64,000 bases of DNA from a virus, in IMG/VR virus record IMGVR_UViG_3300044712_002668, positions 271,989 to 335,988 of that record; one strand, 5' to 3'. Made by a program: the position numbers and the translations under genes. Each line of letters starts with the position of its first letter. The stretch's first letter is position 1. The notes under the pieces are model-generated. The model worked only from the letters and a program-made list of their open reading frames with translations. It did no database searches and was not told where the DNA came from. This document shows positions 8,385 through 16,272 of this stretch, piece after piece.

Positions 8385-8436
8385 GGCCAAGAATTGAAAG
8401 CACTCTTCCTTAACTTAATCCTTATAAAGGGATTAT

Positions 8437-8871
8437 ATGACCAACAGAACCCTCGATAAAGCATTGACTCTCGTTGCATTGGCTCTCGAATCAATCCCTG
8501 GTACGGCCAGGGAATTGAATCGCAAGCGGCACGAAGCCCGTCTTCAAAAACGTTTGTTTGATTCGTTGAAAAACATTGTTAAGAAGAAGCCCTCCAAGGC
8601 TGAGGGTGAGGTTAAGAAGGAAGTCAAGCGAGAGAAGAACCTTGATTATTTGAATGCTCTTCAACTTGTAAAGTCTTATTTGAACAAGGTTGGTAAGAAG
8701 GAATTTATTGTTGAAGATGTTTGTAAATATGCAAATCAGTTTGATAAGAATGTTATCAGGGGCCGTATTGAATATTGTAAGCAGGCTGGGCTTGTAAAGA
8801 CCACTGGTAAGCGTGGTAAGAATTCTCGCGGTAAGAATGTTGAAATCCTTGCTGTTGTTGAAAAGAACTGA
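8437..8871 (+). CDS. basic DNA-binding-like protein (144 aa)
   Basis: A basic first half (KKKPSKAEGEVKKEVKREK) leads into a C-terminal domain with winged-helix character (FIVEDVCKYANQFDKNVIRG ... CKQAGLVKTTGKRGKN). It lies between the two H1-like paralogs, which supports a DNA-associated role. No named family recognised. Confidence 0.55.
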   Translation: MTNRTLDKALTLVALALESIPGTARELNRKRHEARLQKRLFDSLKNIVKKKPSKAEGEVKKEVKREKNLDYLNALQLVKSYLNKVGKKEFIVEDVCKYANQFDKNVIRGRIEYCKQAGLVKTTGKRGKNSRGKNVEILAVVEKN

Positions 8872-8900
8872 ACATTTTGTCAGATAACATATTTTTGAAC

Positions 8901-8928
8901 TTGCATCAATGAACATCAGCGCTATAAA
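8901..8928 (+). promoter_or_regulatory. possible promoter for second H1-like gene
   Basis: TTGCAT at 8901-8906 and TATAAA at 8923-8928, 16 bases apart, about 38 bases before the ATG at 8966. A moderate match to the sigma70 consensus. Confidence 0.35.
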
Positions 8929-8965
8929 TCAATCAAGCAACCGCAACAACAAGGAACAAAACAAC

Positions 8966-9421
8966 ATGGCCAAGACCACCACCACCAGTGTTTCCGCTAC
9001 CGCTTCTTCTTTCAGTGCCCAGCTCGCTCGCCTTGCTGAGCTTCAGCTTGAGACTGAGACTCTGAAGAAGAGCCTGCTTTCGCAGCTCGGACCTGATTAC
9101 GCCAAGGGTCAGGTTGCTGCTTCTTTCAAGCCGGTCAAGCGTGCTTCTCGTGGCCGTCCTTCTGGTGAGGATATCCGCGTGAACGGCATCACCCGCAGCG
9201 AGTTCATTCGCAATTGTGATCCCGCTCTCTCCATTAAGGAGGTGCAGGAGCTTGGCCGTAACGCCGGGTTCGGAGAGATTGGTTACCACCTTGTTTATCA
9301 GGTGCGCCTGAACGCTGCCGCCAAGGCCGAGGCCGAGCGGGAAGCCAAGGCGCTTGCCAAGGCCGAGCGTGCCAAGGCCAAGGCTGCTTCTGAGAAGAAG
9401 GCTGCCAAGGGTAAGAAGTAA
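8966..9421 (+). CDS. H1-like protein, paralog of 7674 gene
   Basis: Start at ATG 8966 (MAKTTTTSVSATASSF), which matches MAKTTDTSISAAF of the paralog and has the same leader (AAGGAACAAAACAACATGG). It has the same order of coiled coil, core (SEFIRNCDPALSIKEVQELG ... YHLVYQVRL) and a basic tail, here Ala/Lys (AKAERAKAKAASEKKAAKGKK is its end). It is followed by a strong terminator, so this is the end of a transcription unit. Confidence 0.65.
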   Translation: MAKTTTTSVSATASSFSAQLARLAELQLETETLKKSLLSQLGPDYAKGQVAASFKPVKRASRGRPSGEDIRVNGITRSEFIRNCDPALSIKEVQELGRNAGFGEIGYHLVYQVRLNAAAKAEAEREAKALAKAERAKAKAASEKKAAKGKK

Positions 9422-9443
9422 CCTTTTTTGAAAAAAATTGTTG

Positions 9444-9484
9444 GCCCAGGGAGAGGGAAACCTCTCCTTGGGCTTCTTTTTTTG
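9444..9484 (+). terminator. intrinsic terminator
   Basis: A 13-base hairpin arm pair (GCCCAGGGAGAGG / CCTCTCCTTGGGC, one G.T) around a GAAA loop is followed by TTCTTTTTTT. This is a textbook Rho-independent terminator after the H1-like gene. Confidence 0.9.
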
Positions 9485-9543
9485 ATATATCTATCAATCA
9501 TAGATTATTTCTTTAAAGAAAGTTTGAATCGAAGCGAGCAAAA

Positions 9544-9768
9544 ATGGATCAATTATTGATAGAAACCATGGAGCTGGCAACACGTAGATTCAAAAACAAT
9601 AAGATAAGAGTTTGGTATATAAAAGTTGGACCTAAAAATTGGAGAGCGATTATCTTCAATACTCAAAACAGAATTGTTTATCTGCGTGGGCCAGCAAAGA
9701 AATCACCCAAATCCGCATTGAATGCAATCGGTGCGTTACTTATTACTGCAATGCAGAAAATTTCTTAA
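9544..9768 (+). CDS. small basic protein (74 aa)
   Basis: Begins MDQLLIETMELATRRFKNN, then beta-like segments (RVWYIKVGPKNWRAIIF) and a basic end. No family recognised. It is the first gene after the terminator. Confidence 0.6.
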   Translation: MDQLLIETMELATRRFKNNKIRVWYIKVGPKNWRAIIFNTQNRIVYLRGPAKKSPKSALNAIGALLITAMQKIS

Positions 9769-9782
9769 GGAAGAAAAAAGAA

Positions 9783-9881
9783 ATGCTAATCAAACTGTTA
9801 TTTGTTTGTAGCAAGTGTGGTAGAATCAAAGCACCTTTTGAGAAGTGTATGTGTTTCTTTTATAGGAAACTACACGTATGA
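9783..9881 (+). CDS. tiny Cys-rich protein (32 aa)
   Basis: The frame from ATG 9783 gives MLIKLLFVCSKCGRIKAPF and ends FYRKLHV. It has CSKC and CMC half-sites that could hold one zinc. The upstream AAGGAAGAAAAAAGA is a good ribosome-binding site, and its TGA overlaps the next ATG. Short but well placed. Confidence 0.5.
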   Translation: MLIKLLFVCSKCGRIKAPFEKCMCFFYRKLHV

Positions 9882-10126
9882 AAGTTATAATTCTGAAAAA
9901 GAATGATTGGTATGGATCAGAGTATGGTTTTGGTGCTACCAGAGATTATATTTATGGTTTCGGTGCCACCAGAGATTATTTTCATGGCTGTGGTTATGGG
10001 GTTAGCGATGTGGATGGCGGTGGTTGGGGTGTTGGTGCTGGTTATGGAGGCGGTTGTGGTTTTGGAGATGGAGATGGTTATGGTGATATTAGATGGAAAA
10101 ATACAAAAGGTGTTTGCGAGTATTGA
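9878..10126 (+). CDS. Gly-rich family protein 1 (82 aa)
   Basis: First of 13 paralogs with an N-terminal strand-plus-Trp signature (here MKVIILKKNDW) and a Gly/Tyr/Asp-rich body made of G[YF]G and GDG steps. This copy carries an internal duplication, YGFGATRDY twice in tandem. The Gly body is low complexity and probably disordered or forms Gly-rich loops. Other copies lie at 10114, 31675-32587 and 42968-44657. Function unknown; no family known to me. Confidence 0.7.
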   Translation: MKVIILKKNDWYGSEYGFGATRDYIYGFGATRDYFHGCGYGVSDVDGGGWGVGAGYGGGCGFGDGDGYGDIRWKNTKGVCEY

Positions 10127-10371
10127 TCCTGAATAAACATAATTGGATGAGAGAAGAGGATGGCGCTGGCTATGGTCATGGCGATGGTCATGGCGATGGT
10201 TGTGGCGATGGTAATGGTTGCAATAGTGACTCCAGTAGTCATTATTATTATCGTCATGGCCGTGGTTATGCTGATGGATTTGGTTTTGGAACAGGTATTG
10301 GCGAAGGAAGTGGCCGTAATCCTGGTTGTGGTTATAATGGTTATGGCGATGGAATTTTATATGAAAGATGA
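10114..10371 (+). CDS. Gly-rich family protein 2 (85 aa), TTG start
   Basis: The family signature appears as LRVLILNKHNW, which places the start at TTG 10114, with AAAAGG just upstream, inside the end of the previous gene; the ATG at 10093 would add non-family residues. The body has GYGHGDGHGDGCGDGNGC, an SSS/YYY break, and HGRGYADGFGFG. It overlaps the following gene. Confidence 0.65.
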   Translation: MRVLILNKHNWMREEDGAGYGHGDGHGDGCGDGNGCNSDSSSHYYYRHGRGYADGFGFGTGIGEGSGRNPGCGYNGYGDGILYER

Positions 10372-10528
10372 CATCGTAACAATACAGATGACTCGTGCTC
10401 AGGCCGAGTACGTTGAAAAATGCGTTGATGCAAGAAGGATAAAAGGTTCAAAAGGTAGAGAGTTCGCTGCTTGGAGAGCTATAAAGAAAGCCCTTGGCAC
10501 TTGGAAAGAAGAAAATAAAACCAAATGA
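10361..10528 (+). CDS. small basic protein (55 aa)
   Basis: ATG 10361 gives MKDDIVTIQMTRAQAEYVEK, then a basic helical segment with KGREFAAWRAIKKALG. Chosen over the longer frame because that frame is merely the other reading of the Gly-rich repeat. Overlaps both neighbours. Unknown; possibly nucleic-acid binding by charge. Confidence 0.6.
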   Translation: MKDDIVTIQMTRAQAEYVEKCVDARRIKGSKGREFAAWRAIKKALGTWKEENKTK

Positions 10529-10890
10529 CAAGAGAACAAACAATAGGTTTGGCTGTTTCATATTTGATTATCGATGGTCTACGAGATCATACTCAGATCT
10601 TTCACACCATCCAACGTGCCTGTGAATTGGCTCGCACCAAAACTCCAGACGTTATCATTACAAGAGACCATGCCGTTGCTCTAAGAAATCTCTCCGGCCT
10701 TGAATATGAACTTCTTAAAATAAAAGATGTTTCATTGGAAGAAGTTTGTAATGCTTTTGTTCTTCGTAGAACTAATATGATAGAGGATTATAAGAATCTT
10801 CTTGATGCTTCCGATGGAGATGAAAATGATAGTCTCCTGGTTTGGTTGAGGGAACAAGCAAAGATTCTAGGTCTGGAAATAGAAAGATAA
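10525..10890 (+). CDS. hypothetical helical protein (121 aa)
   Basis: Begins MTREQTIGLAVSYLIIDGLR; all-helical in appearance with no metal or catalytic motif. Coupled to the previous gene by ATGA and placed just before the helicase gene. Function unknown. Confidence 0.65.
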   Translation: MTREQTIGLAVSYLIIDGLRDHTQIFHTIQRACELARTKTPDVIITRDHAVALRNLSGLEYELLKIKDVSLEEVCNAFVLRRTNMIEDYKNLLDASDGDENDSLLVWLREQAKILGLEIER

Positions 10891-10900
10891 TGGTGCTGCC

Positions 10901-13156
10901 ATGATGCAGAATCGCTATCCAGGTAAGTGTCAGAGTTGTAATGTTCCCTTGGCTGCTGGAGAAGGTTTCGCTTACAAGAACGGTTATCGTTGGCTTCAAT
11001 GTTGTAACTCAACCGCTTGTATCAATCGTCTGGGTTTGAAAGCCCCCGCTTCCGCTGATATTCGCGGAGAACGAAAGATTACCGAGATTGGTGAGATTAT
11101 CATGGGATTTGATAGGGATGCCGTTCCTCTTATCAAATCTCTTCCTGGGGCTCGTTGGAACCCTGACAATAAGCTTTGGACTGTCTCTGTTATTCCTCGT
11201 GACCTTCCCCGTGTCATTGAGGTTTGCGATCAGTTGAAGCTGGATATTCCAGAATCTCTCAGGGCTTCTTTGAATGCCGGAACCGTGGACAGCAACAAGG
11301 CCCGAGCGAGAGCCGAAGCTGCTCGCCGCCATGATGGCAAAACTTTGTTCGAGTTCCAAAAGGATGGCGTTGTTTTCTTGGCTCTGCACGATCATGCACT
11401 CCTAGCGGACGATATGGGACTTGGAAAGAGCGTGCAGGCTCTTGTTGCTCTCCCTGATAATGCTCAGGTGCTTCTAATCTGCCCGGCTGCTGTAAAGTAT
11501 AACTGGCAGAACGAAGCCAAGATGTGGCGTCCCGAATTTGAAACCATCGTTTGTGAAGGCAAGGATTCCTTTGTTCTTCCCAAGCCTAATCAAATTGTTA
11601 TCATCAATTATGAAATCCTTCCCGCCTTTCTGGTTCCCAAAGAAGTTGAAGGTAAACTCACCAAGAGTGGTAAGCCATATAAGGAAGCTCCCATTCCTGA
11701 TGATATCAGAAAGGAATTGAAGAATGTTATTTTGATTGGGGATGAGTTCCATAAGGTAAAGAATTATAAGAGCATGATGTCCCAGAAGATTGGGGCTATG
11801 ACCAAACTCTGCAAGGTTGTTTGGGCTCTTACCGGTACTCCTCTTATGACTCGCCCTCAGGATTTGTTTGGGATGTTGGCATCTGGCAACATGTATCCAT
11901 TTGGTTCATGGGACAAGTTTGTTGAGAGGTTCAACGGATATAGAGGGCAGTATGGAATAGTATTTGGGAATCCCAAGCCGGAAGTTCCGGAGATGTTGAA
12001 GCGAGTATCTATTCGCCGTTTGAAGACTGAGGTTTTGAAGGATCTTCCCACGAAGATTTATAAGGATATCCTTGTTGATATTGATAAGACTTTGAAGAAG
12101 TATCTTGATAAGGTTACATTGGAGATTGCAATCAATCAGGGACATGTAATTACTGATGAAGAGATTGCTGATGCCAAAAAGAATATGGATGATGTGGCTT
12201 TGAAGATTAATATGAATGACCTTCCTAACTTCAAGGAGTTCTCCACTATCAGGCGTATGTTGGCTGAGGCCAGAATCCCTGCCATGATGGAGATTGTTGA
12301 GAGTTATGAGGATAGCGAAACTCCTCTGGTTGTTTTCTCCGCTCATACCAAGCCTCTTGAGGAACTTGGTAAGCGTGATGGTTGGGGTATTATTACTGGT
12401 GATACTCCCGCTGTTACTCGTGAAAAGGCCAAGCAGGATTTCCAAGCCGGTAAGTTGAAGGGTATCGCTGTTGCTATCAAGGCAGGTGGTGTGGGTATTA
12501 CACTCACACATGCTAGTCATGCATTGTTTGTGGATTTGGATTGGACGCCTGGATTGAATATACAGGCTGAGGATCGTATTTGCCGGATTGGAGCAACAAC
12601 CGAGAATGTATTGATTCAGAGGATGACATCAAATCATCCAATGGATCAGCATATTAATAAGTTGATTTGCAAGAAGATAGCATTGATGTATGAGGCATTG
12701 GACAAGTCAATCAAGGTCAAGCCGTTGAAGAAGCGGCCTGAGAAGATTGAATTGGTAGAGGAGACTGAGGCTGATATGTTGGCGCGAATTGAAGCGGCCG
12801 GCAAGGAAGCTGAAAAGCAATTTTACAAGGATAAGGTTCATGGAATTTTGGGAAGGGAGTTGGCAAGGGCAGAAGGAATACCGGAACCCAAGCTTACACC
12901 CAAGCGCAAGGAATTGATATTGAGGGCTTTGGATTATATGGCATCTCGTTGTGATGGAGCTGAGAGCCGGGATTATATGGGTTTCAATAAGCCCGATGCG
13001 GCGATTGCTCAATGGTTGTATGGAGCTGAGTTTGCAGAGGATGAAGTAATCTGGAGGGTTACCGAAAGAATTTTGAGTAGGTATTATAGGCAGCTTGTTA
13101 CCATTGGTAAGGAGTTTGGAGAGGACTTTACTGCTATCTGGAAGCCAGATGTATAA
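10901..13156 (+). CDS. SNF2-family helicase with HARP-like N-terminus
   Basis: The 751-residue protein begins with a Cys cluster (CQSCNVPLAAGEGF, then QCCNSTAC) that looks like a small zinc finger. Next is a HARP-like segment around residues 60-125 (LIKSLPGARWNPDNKLWTV), as in SMARCAL1-type annealing helicases. The SNF2 core follows: motif I LLADDMGLGKS near 170, DEFH as motif II near 280, ALTGTP as motif III, and the C-terminal lobe AGGVGITLTHA with QAEDRICRIG (motif VI) near 530-560. It is a dsDNA translocase, probably for fork or branched-DNA remodelling in repair. Confidence 0.9.
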   Translation: MMQNRYPGKCQSCNVPLAAGEGFAYKNGYRWLQCCNSTACINRLGLKAPASADIRGERKITEIGEIIMGFDRDAVPLIKSLPGARWNPDNKLWTVSVIPRDLPRVIEVCDQLKLDIPESLRASLNAGTVDSNKARARAEAARRHDGKTLFEFQKDGVVFLALHDHALLADDMGLGKSVQALVALPDNAQVLLICPAAVKYNWQNEAKMWRPEFETIVCEGKDSFVLPKPNQIVIINYEILPAFLVPKEVEGKLTKSGKPYKEAPIPDDIRKELKNVILIGDEFHKVKNYKSMMSQKIGAMTKLCKVVWALTGTPLMTRPQDLFGMLASGNMYPFGSWDKFVERFNGYRGQYGIVFGNPKPEVPEMLKRVSIRRLKTEVLKDLPTKIYKDILVDIDKTLKKYLDKVTLEIAINQGHVITDEEIADAKKNMDDVALKINMNDLPNFKEFSTIRRMLAEARIPAMMEIVESYEDSETPLVVFSAHTKPLEELGKRDGWGIITGDTPAVTREKAKQDFQAGKLKGIAVAIKAGGVGITLTHASHALFVDLDWTPGLNIQAEDRICRIGATTENVLIQRMTSNHPMDQHINKLICKKIALMYEALDKSIKVKPLKKRPEKIELVEETEADMLARIEAAGKEAEKQFYKDKVHGILGRELARAEGIPEPKLTPKRKELILRALDYMASRCDGAESRDYMGFNKPDAAIAQWLYGAEFAEDEVIWRVTERILSRYYRQLVTIGKEFGEDFTAIWKPDV

Positions 13157-13158
13157 AT

Positions 13159-13722
13159 ATGTTAAAGTCTAACACCAAGATTTCTGGTATTTATTTCCTT
13201 TCGGATCATGCCGGAGATATATGCCTGGTTAAAGAAGATACATATACTCCCGATGAAAAGTATTTGGACAATTATTATGTCACTGTAATCAAGGAAGATA
13301 AAGAAGAAAAGGTATTGATACTGGATAATTATGGCGATGAATGGTTGACTGGAAAGATAAGGAAGAGACTATTTGGAACCAAGAATCATACGATTGGATT
13401 GAATACTTCCGATGGTCATATTTATCTGGTGAGTGCATCTGCTGAACCTGGAAGCGATGTATATGATTTGTTCTTGTCTGATTTTGCCAATGACACACCT
13501 ATCTTCCTACCTAAGGGATATCTATCAAAACTTGATGAGTTGAAGAGTTGTAAGAGGCCATATGTTCTTTACATAGCTCCATGGGCAATGATGCATTTCA
13601 TGGATAGGGATTTTGGTTATGACAAGTTGATTGAGCATTTGATTATTCAATTTGATTTCGATCCTTATCTTGAAGTTTACAATGATAGTTATCGTACTGT
13701 AACGGCATGGAATAAAACCTGA
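13159..13722 (+). CDS. hypothetical protein (187 aa)
   Basis: Starts MLKSNTKISGIYFLSDHAGD, three bases after the helicase stop. Beta-rich first half (ICLVKEDTYTPDEKYLDNYY) and an aromatic-rich C-terminal half. No family recognised. TGATG overlap with the next gene. Confidence 0.7.
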   Translation: MLKSNTKISGIYFLSDHAGDICLVKEDTYTPDEKYLDNYYVTVIKEDKEEKVLILDNYGDEWLTGKIRKRLFGTKNHTIGLNTSDGHIYLVSASAEPGSDVYDLFLSDFANDTPIFLPKGYLSKLDELKSCKRPYVLYIAPWAMMHFMDRDFGYDKLIEHLIIQFDFDPYLEVYNDSYRTVTAWNKT

Positions 13723-14024
13723 TGAGTGATATGTTTGAAAGATTTACCAATGGTGAAGACCCTGTTACGGCAGATCTTTTGGAGAAACTAAAGCAAGGCA
13801 AGGATCTAAGGCTTGCTCTTATTCGTCATCTTCAAACTCTCAGCGTTGGTTCGGAAGAGAACCTAAGAGTTCAAGCTATCTCTCTTCTGTATCTGGCCGC
13901 TCATGCCTTTATCGGCAAGCCATCCGATAAAGAGATGTTGAGCTTGGCTTTTGGAATTGCTTCCGAAAAGATGTTTGAGATTGTTTATAAGGTAAAAACA
14001 AATGGCCCTGGCAATCTCTCTTGA
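13722..14024 (+). CDS. hypothetical helical protein (100 aa)
   Basis: Begins MSDMFERFTNGEDPVTADLL; all-helical with a hydrophobic middle (AISLLYLAAHAFIG). The general layout resembles the 17792 gene (MLTPDTIQILNDT ... LITLAVSVAR), so the two may be distant relatives. Unknown role. Confidence 0.65.
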   Translation: MSDMFERFTNGEDPVTADLLEKLKQGKDLRLALIRHLQTLSVGSEENLRVQAISLLYLAAHAFIGKPSDKEMLSLAFGIASEKMFEIVYKVKTNGPGNLS

Positions 14025-14211
14025 AAAATTATTCTTTCTCTTAAGAAATCTTTTTGAGATGATAATTATAAATCTTTTTCCTAAACTATACCAAAGAAAG
14101 TTTTATTCTTCTTCAATGCCATTGCCTTTATTTACTGCAGTATCAAGCAATCATTGGTCTGTAAGGTACTTCAATCTTTTTCCAAGTGCTATAGTTCGAA
14201 GATTCAAGATT

Positions 14212-14364
14212 ATGACCAAGGAAGAATTTATGAAGTTCATGGATGAATGTATAGATTATGCTCCTGATTATAAATCTCAATTCATGCTTAATAAACATAA
14301 GAAAAATTTCGAGGAGCTGACCAGAGATTCTGACTTGACAAACAAAGCTTTTCTGTCAAAATGA
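14212..14364 (+). CDS. small hypothetical protein (50 aa)
   Basis: Start at ATG 14212 (MTKEEFMKFMDECIDYAPDY), giving a normal acidic/basic helical protein. The in-frame upstream extension to 14002 is a run of hydrophobic and aromatic residues overlapping another gene and looks non-coding. No strong ribosome-binding site is seen, so this call is tentative. Bases 14025-14211 then hold no clear gene. Confidence 0.4.
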   Translation: MTKEEFMKFMDECIDYAPDYKSQFMLNKHKKNFEELTRDSDLTNKAFLSK

Positions 14365-14377
14365 CCTTTGGTCATTT
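14359..14377. promoter_or_regulatory. inverted repeat before ku fragment
   Basis: AAATGACC and GGTCATTT are perfect inverted arms separated by TTT, straddling the stop of the upstream gene and 32 bases before the duplicated ku start. It could be a protein-binding site or a short RNA hairpin; no T-run follows, so it is not a terminator. Confidence 0.35.
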
Positions 14378-14409
14378 CGTAAACCAGCACAAAACAAGGA
14401 AACACAACC

Positions 14410-14448
14410 ATGGCATCTCACTCCACCGGTAGTTTTACGATTGGTTTT
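14410..14448 (+). pseudogene. duplicated 5' end of ku (fragment)
   Basis: The sequence encodes MASHSTGSFTIGF, almost identical to the start of the intact Ku (MASHSTGSFVIGF) at 15400, with several silent differences, and it has a similar A-rich leader. After 13 codons the similarity ends and the frame stops at 14484. The fragment overlaps the 3' end of the minus-strand endonuclease gene, whose stop codon lies inside it. Confidence 0.8.
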
Positions 14449-15340
14449 GTAGTTTATTCCAATCAGATTCCCAAATTGATTTAATTGTGTACCCGGCTTC
14501 TATTAATATCTTCTCTTTAAGAATTGTGTTATCGTAAAGAGCACCATAAGTTATTTTATTTTTTGGATTTATATCTGTAGGTTTGTATAGTTTAGGGTTA
14601 CCATGCCAAGAATCACCGTTGAATTCGTATACCGTTTTTGTTTCTGGATCATAACCATCAGCCTTAAATCTTTTTTCTCCAATATGAATGGTTACCTCTC
14701 TGTGTAATGGGTCATCTGGAATGCCTAGAGAATCCAACCATTTGTTTTGTTTGTATGTATTTAGACATTTAGGACATCCATTACCAGCTAAATGATTACT
14801 TGGACTTTGTTTAAAGCCTCCGTGTTTGTGACATGTTATTGTTATTTTTATTCTGTTATTTGTGTATACTACATTTTCATATGAATATTTTCCATTATGA
14901 ATCTTATTAGCTTTAATGATAAATGATTCTTTATCCATGTTTGTAGTACCTCCACATTTTTGACATCCTTTACCAACCAAATGATTATGTGGTGTTTGTT
15001 CAAACTCTCCATGCTCTTGACATACTATAATTACTTTTTTGTAATTTCCTATATATACAACTTTGTTGTATGAGTATTTTTCTCCATGAACTTTATTAGC
15101 CTTTTTAATAAACTCTTCTGTATTTGAGCGCTTAGCGTTACCAATTTTATTTGGCATACATTTTGGACACCCCTGACCACGAAAATGACCGTCTGGTGTT
15201 TGCTCAAAGTTTCCATGTTTTTTACATGTTATTGTTATTTTTATTCTGTTATTTATGTATTTAGCGTTTTCATATGAGTATTCTCCGTCATGAATATTTG
15301 TCGCTTTTGTTATAAATTCTTTTGTTGTAAGTCGTTTCAT
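14435..15340 (-). CDS. homing-endonuclease-like protein, Vsr-type nuclease
   Basis: A 301-residue protein. Residues 1-180 are three repeats of about 60 residues, each with a [KE]HG.F.Q[TS]P..H..G.GCPKC module that should hold zinc and contact DNA. Residues from about 190 form a Vsr/EDxHD-type nuclease: FKADGYDPETKTVYEFNGDSWHG carries the D..E and WHG features, ending in IKSIWESDWNKL. Phage proteins of this kind are mobile endonucleases. It sits in opposite orientation between a ku fragment and intact ku, and its last codons are read from the ku-like sequence. Confidence 0.85.
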   Translation of the reverse strand: MKRLTTKEFITKATNIHDGEYSYENAKYINNRIKITITCKKHGNFEQTPDGHFRGQGCPKCMPNKIGNAKRSNTEEFIKKANKVHGEKYSYNKVVYIGNYKKVIIVCQEHGEFEQTPHNHLVGKGCQKCGGTTNMDKESFIIKANKIHNGKYSYENVVYTNNRIKITITCHKHGGFKQSPSNHLAGNGCPKCLNTYKQNKWLDSLGIPDDPLHREVTIHIGEKRFKADGYDPETKTVYEFNGDSWHGNPKLYKPTDINPKNKITYGALYDNTILKEKILIEAGYTIKSIWESDWNKLQNQS

Positions 15341-15399
15341 ATAATAATTTATTATGAAACAACAGAAAACCTACTCGACACAAAAAGAAAGAAAAAACA

Positions 15400-16272
15400 A
15401 TGGCATCTCACTCCACTGGTAGCTTTGTAATTGGTTTCGGACCTCTCACGTGTATGGTAAAGACCTACGTTTCAGCATCACCAACTCGTATTGGGTTCAA
15501 GTGGATCAATAAGAAGACGGGTAATCTTGTTGGTCAGAAGAAGTTTGACAAGGTAACTAACGAGGAAGTTCAGCAAGCAGATATTATTAATGGATATGAA
15601 TATTCCAAGGATAAGTATCTACACTTTACTGATGTAGAGGTAGATAATATGCAGGCTACGAAGAAGGATACGATGGAGATTGCGGAGTTCGTTCCGATCA
15701 GTTCCATTGATCCGTTGCAGGTAGAGAAGACGTTTTACCTACAGCCTGATAAGGGTCAGGATGGTAATTACAAGTTGTTCTCTGTTGTTCTAGCCAAGTG
15801 TGGCAGGGCTGCTGTTGGTAAGTGGGTATCACGAGGCAAGGAACATCTTGTTGTGATTCGTGCTTATCAGCATGGAATTATTATGCACCAGATGTTCTAT
15901 CATAATGAGGTGCGTGGTTTTGAGGATAAGTGTTCTGCTGTTCCGCTCAATGAGAGGAACGTAAAGATTGCTGAGGAAATGATTTCTTATGGTTTGAGTG
16001 AGACGTTTGATTCCAAGAAGTATGCAGATATGTTTGTTGATAAGTTGAATGCTGCCGTGGCAAAGAAGTTGGCCAATCCTGATGAGCCGATTACTGCTGA
16101 TACCGGAGCTGCTTTGAAGGTTATTGATCAGGGCGATGCAATGCTCGCTTGGCTTGATGCAAAGCGTAAGGAGAAGGCCCAGCCTGTTGCCGAGCCTGTT
16201 GTTGAGAAGCCTGAGCCTCTCAAGTTGACCTCCAAGCCTGCCAAGAAGGCCAGGGCAAAGAAGGCTTCTTAA
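15400..16272 (+). CDS. ku: Ku DNA end-binding protein
   Basis: The 290 residues are of the length and layout of bacterial Ku: an opening strand set (IGFGPLTCMVKTYVSA), the KGYEY-like IINGYEYSKDKYLHFTD, then EFVPISSIDPLQVEKTFYL, YKLFSVVLAKCGRAAVGKW and HGIIMHQMFYHNEVR. The C-terminus is a Lys/Pro/Ala tail (TSKPAKKARAKKAS). Ku homodimers thread onto double-strand ends and recruit a ligase; a ligase gene lies at 33706. The leader AAAAGAAAGAAAAAACAATGG is of the same A-rich type as the H1-like genes. Converges with a minus-strand gene, overlapping 4 bases. Confidence 0.93.
   Translation: MASHSTGSFVIGFGPLTCMVKTYVSASPTRIGFKWINKKTGNLVGQKKFDKVTNEEVQQADIINGYEYSKDKYLHFTDVEVDNMQATKKDTMEIAEFVPISSIDPLQVEKTFYLQPDKGQDGNYKLFSVVLAKCGRAAVGKWVSRGKEHLVVIRAYQHGIIMHQMFYHNEVRGFEDKCSAVPLNERNVKIAEEMISYGLSETFDSKKYADMFVDKLNAAVAKKLANPDEPITADTGAALKVIDQGDAMLAWLDAKRKEKAQPVAEPVVEKPEPLKLTSKPAKKARAKKAS

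Noticed and set aside
7797-8390. Long antisense frame opposite the H1-like gene
   Set aside because: Product is a Leu/Arg/Gly low-complexity shadow of the Lys/Ala/Pro codon repeats on the coding strand.
8933-9289. Antisense frame opposite the second H1-like gene
   Set aside because: Covers the conserved core of the paralog and has no start signal; only the + frame matches the paralog.
11906-12520. 204-residue antisense frame in the helicase gene
   Set aside because: Overlaps conserved SNF2 motifs, has no ribosome-binding site and an unnatural Ile/Leu/Ser/Asn composition.
14002-14211. Coding use of the 70-residue N-terminal extension of the 14212 frame
   Set aside because: Composition is hydrophobic and aromatic without pattern, overlaps the 13722 gene, and lacks a ribosome-binding site.
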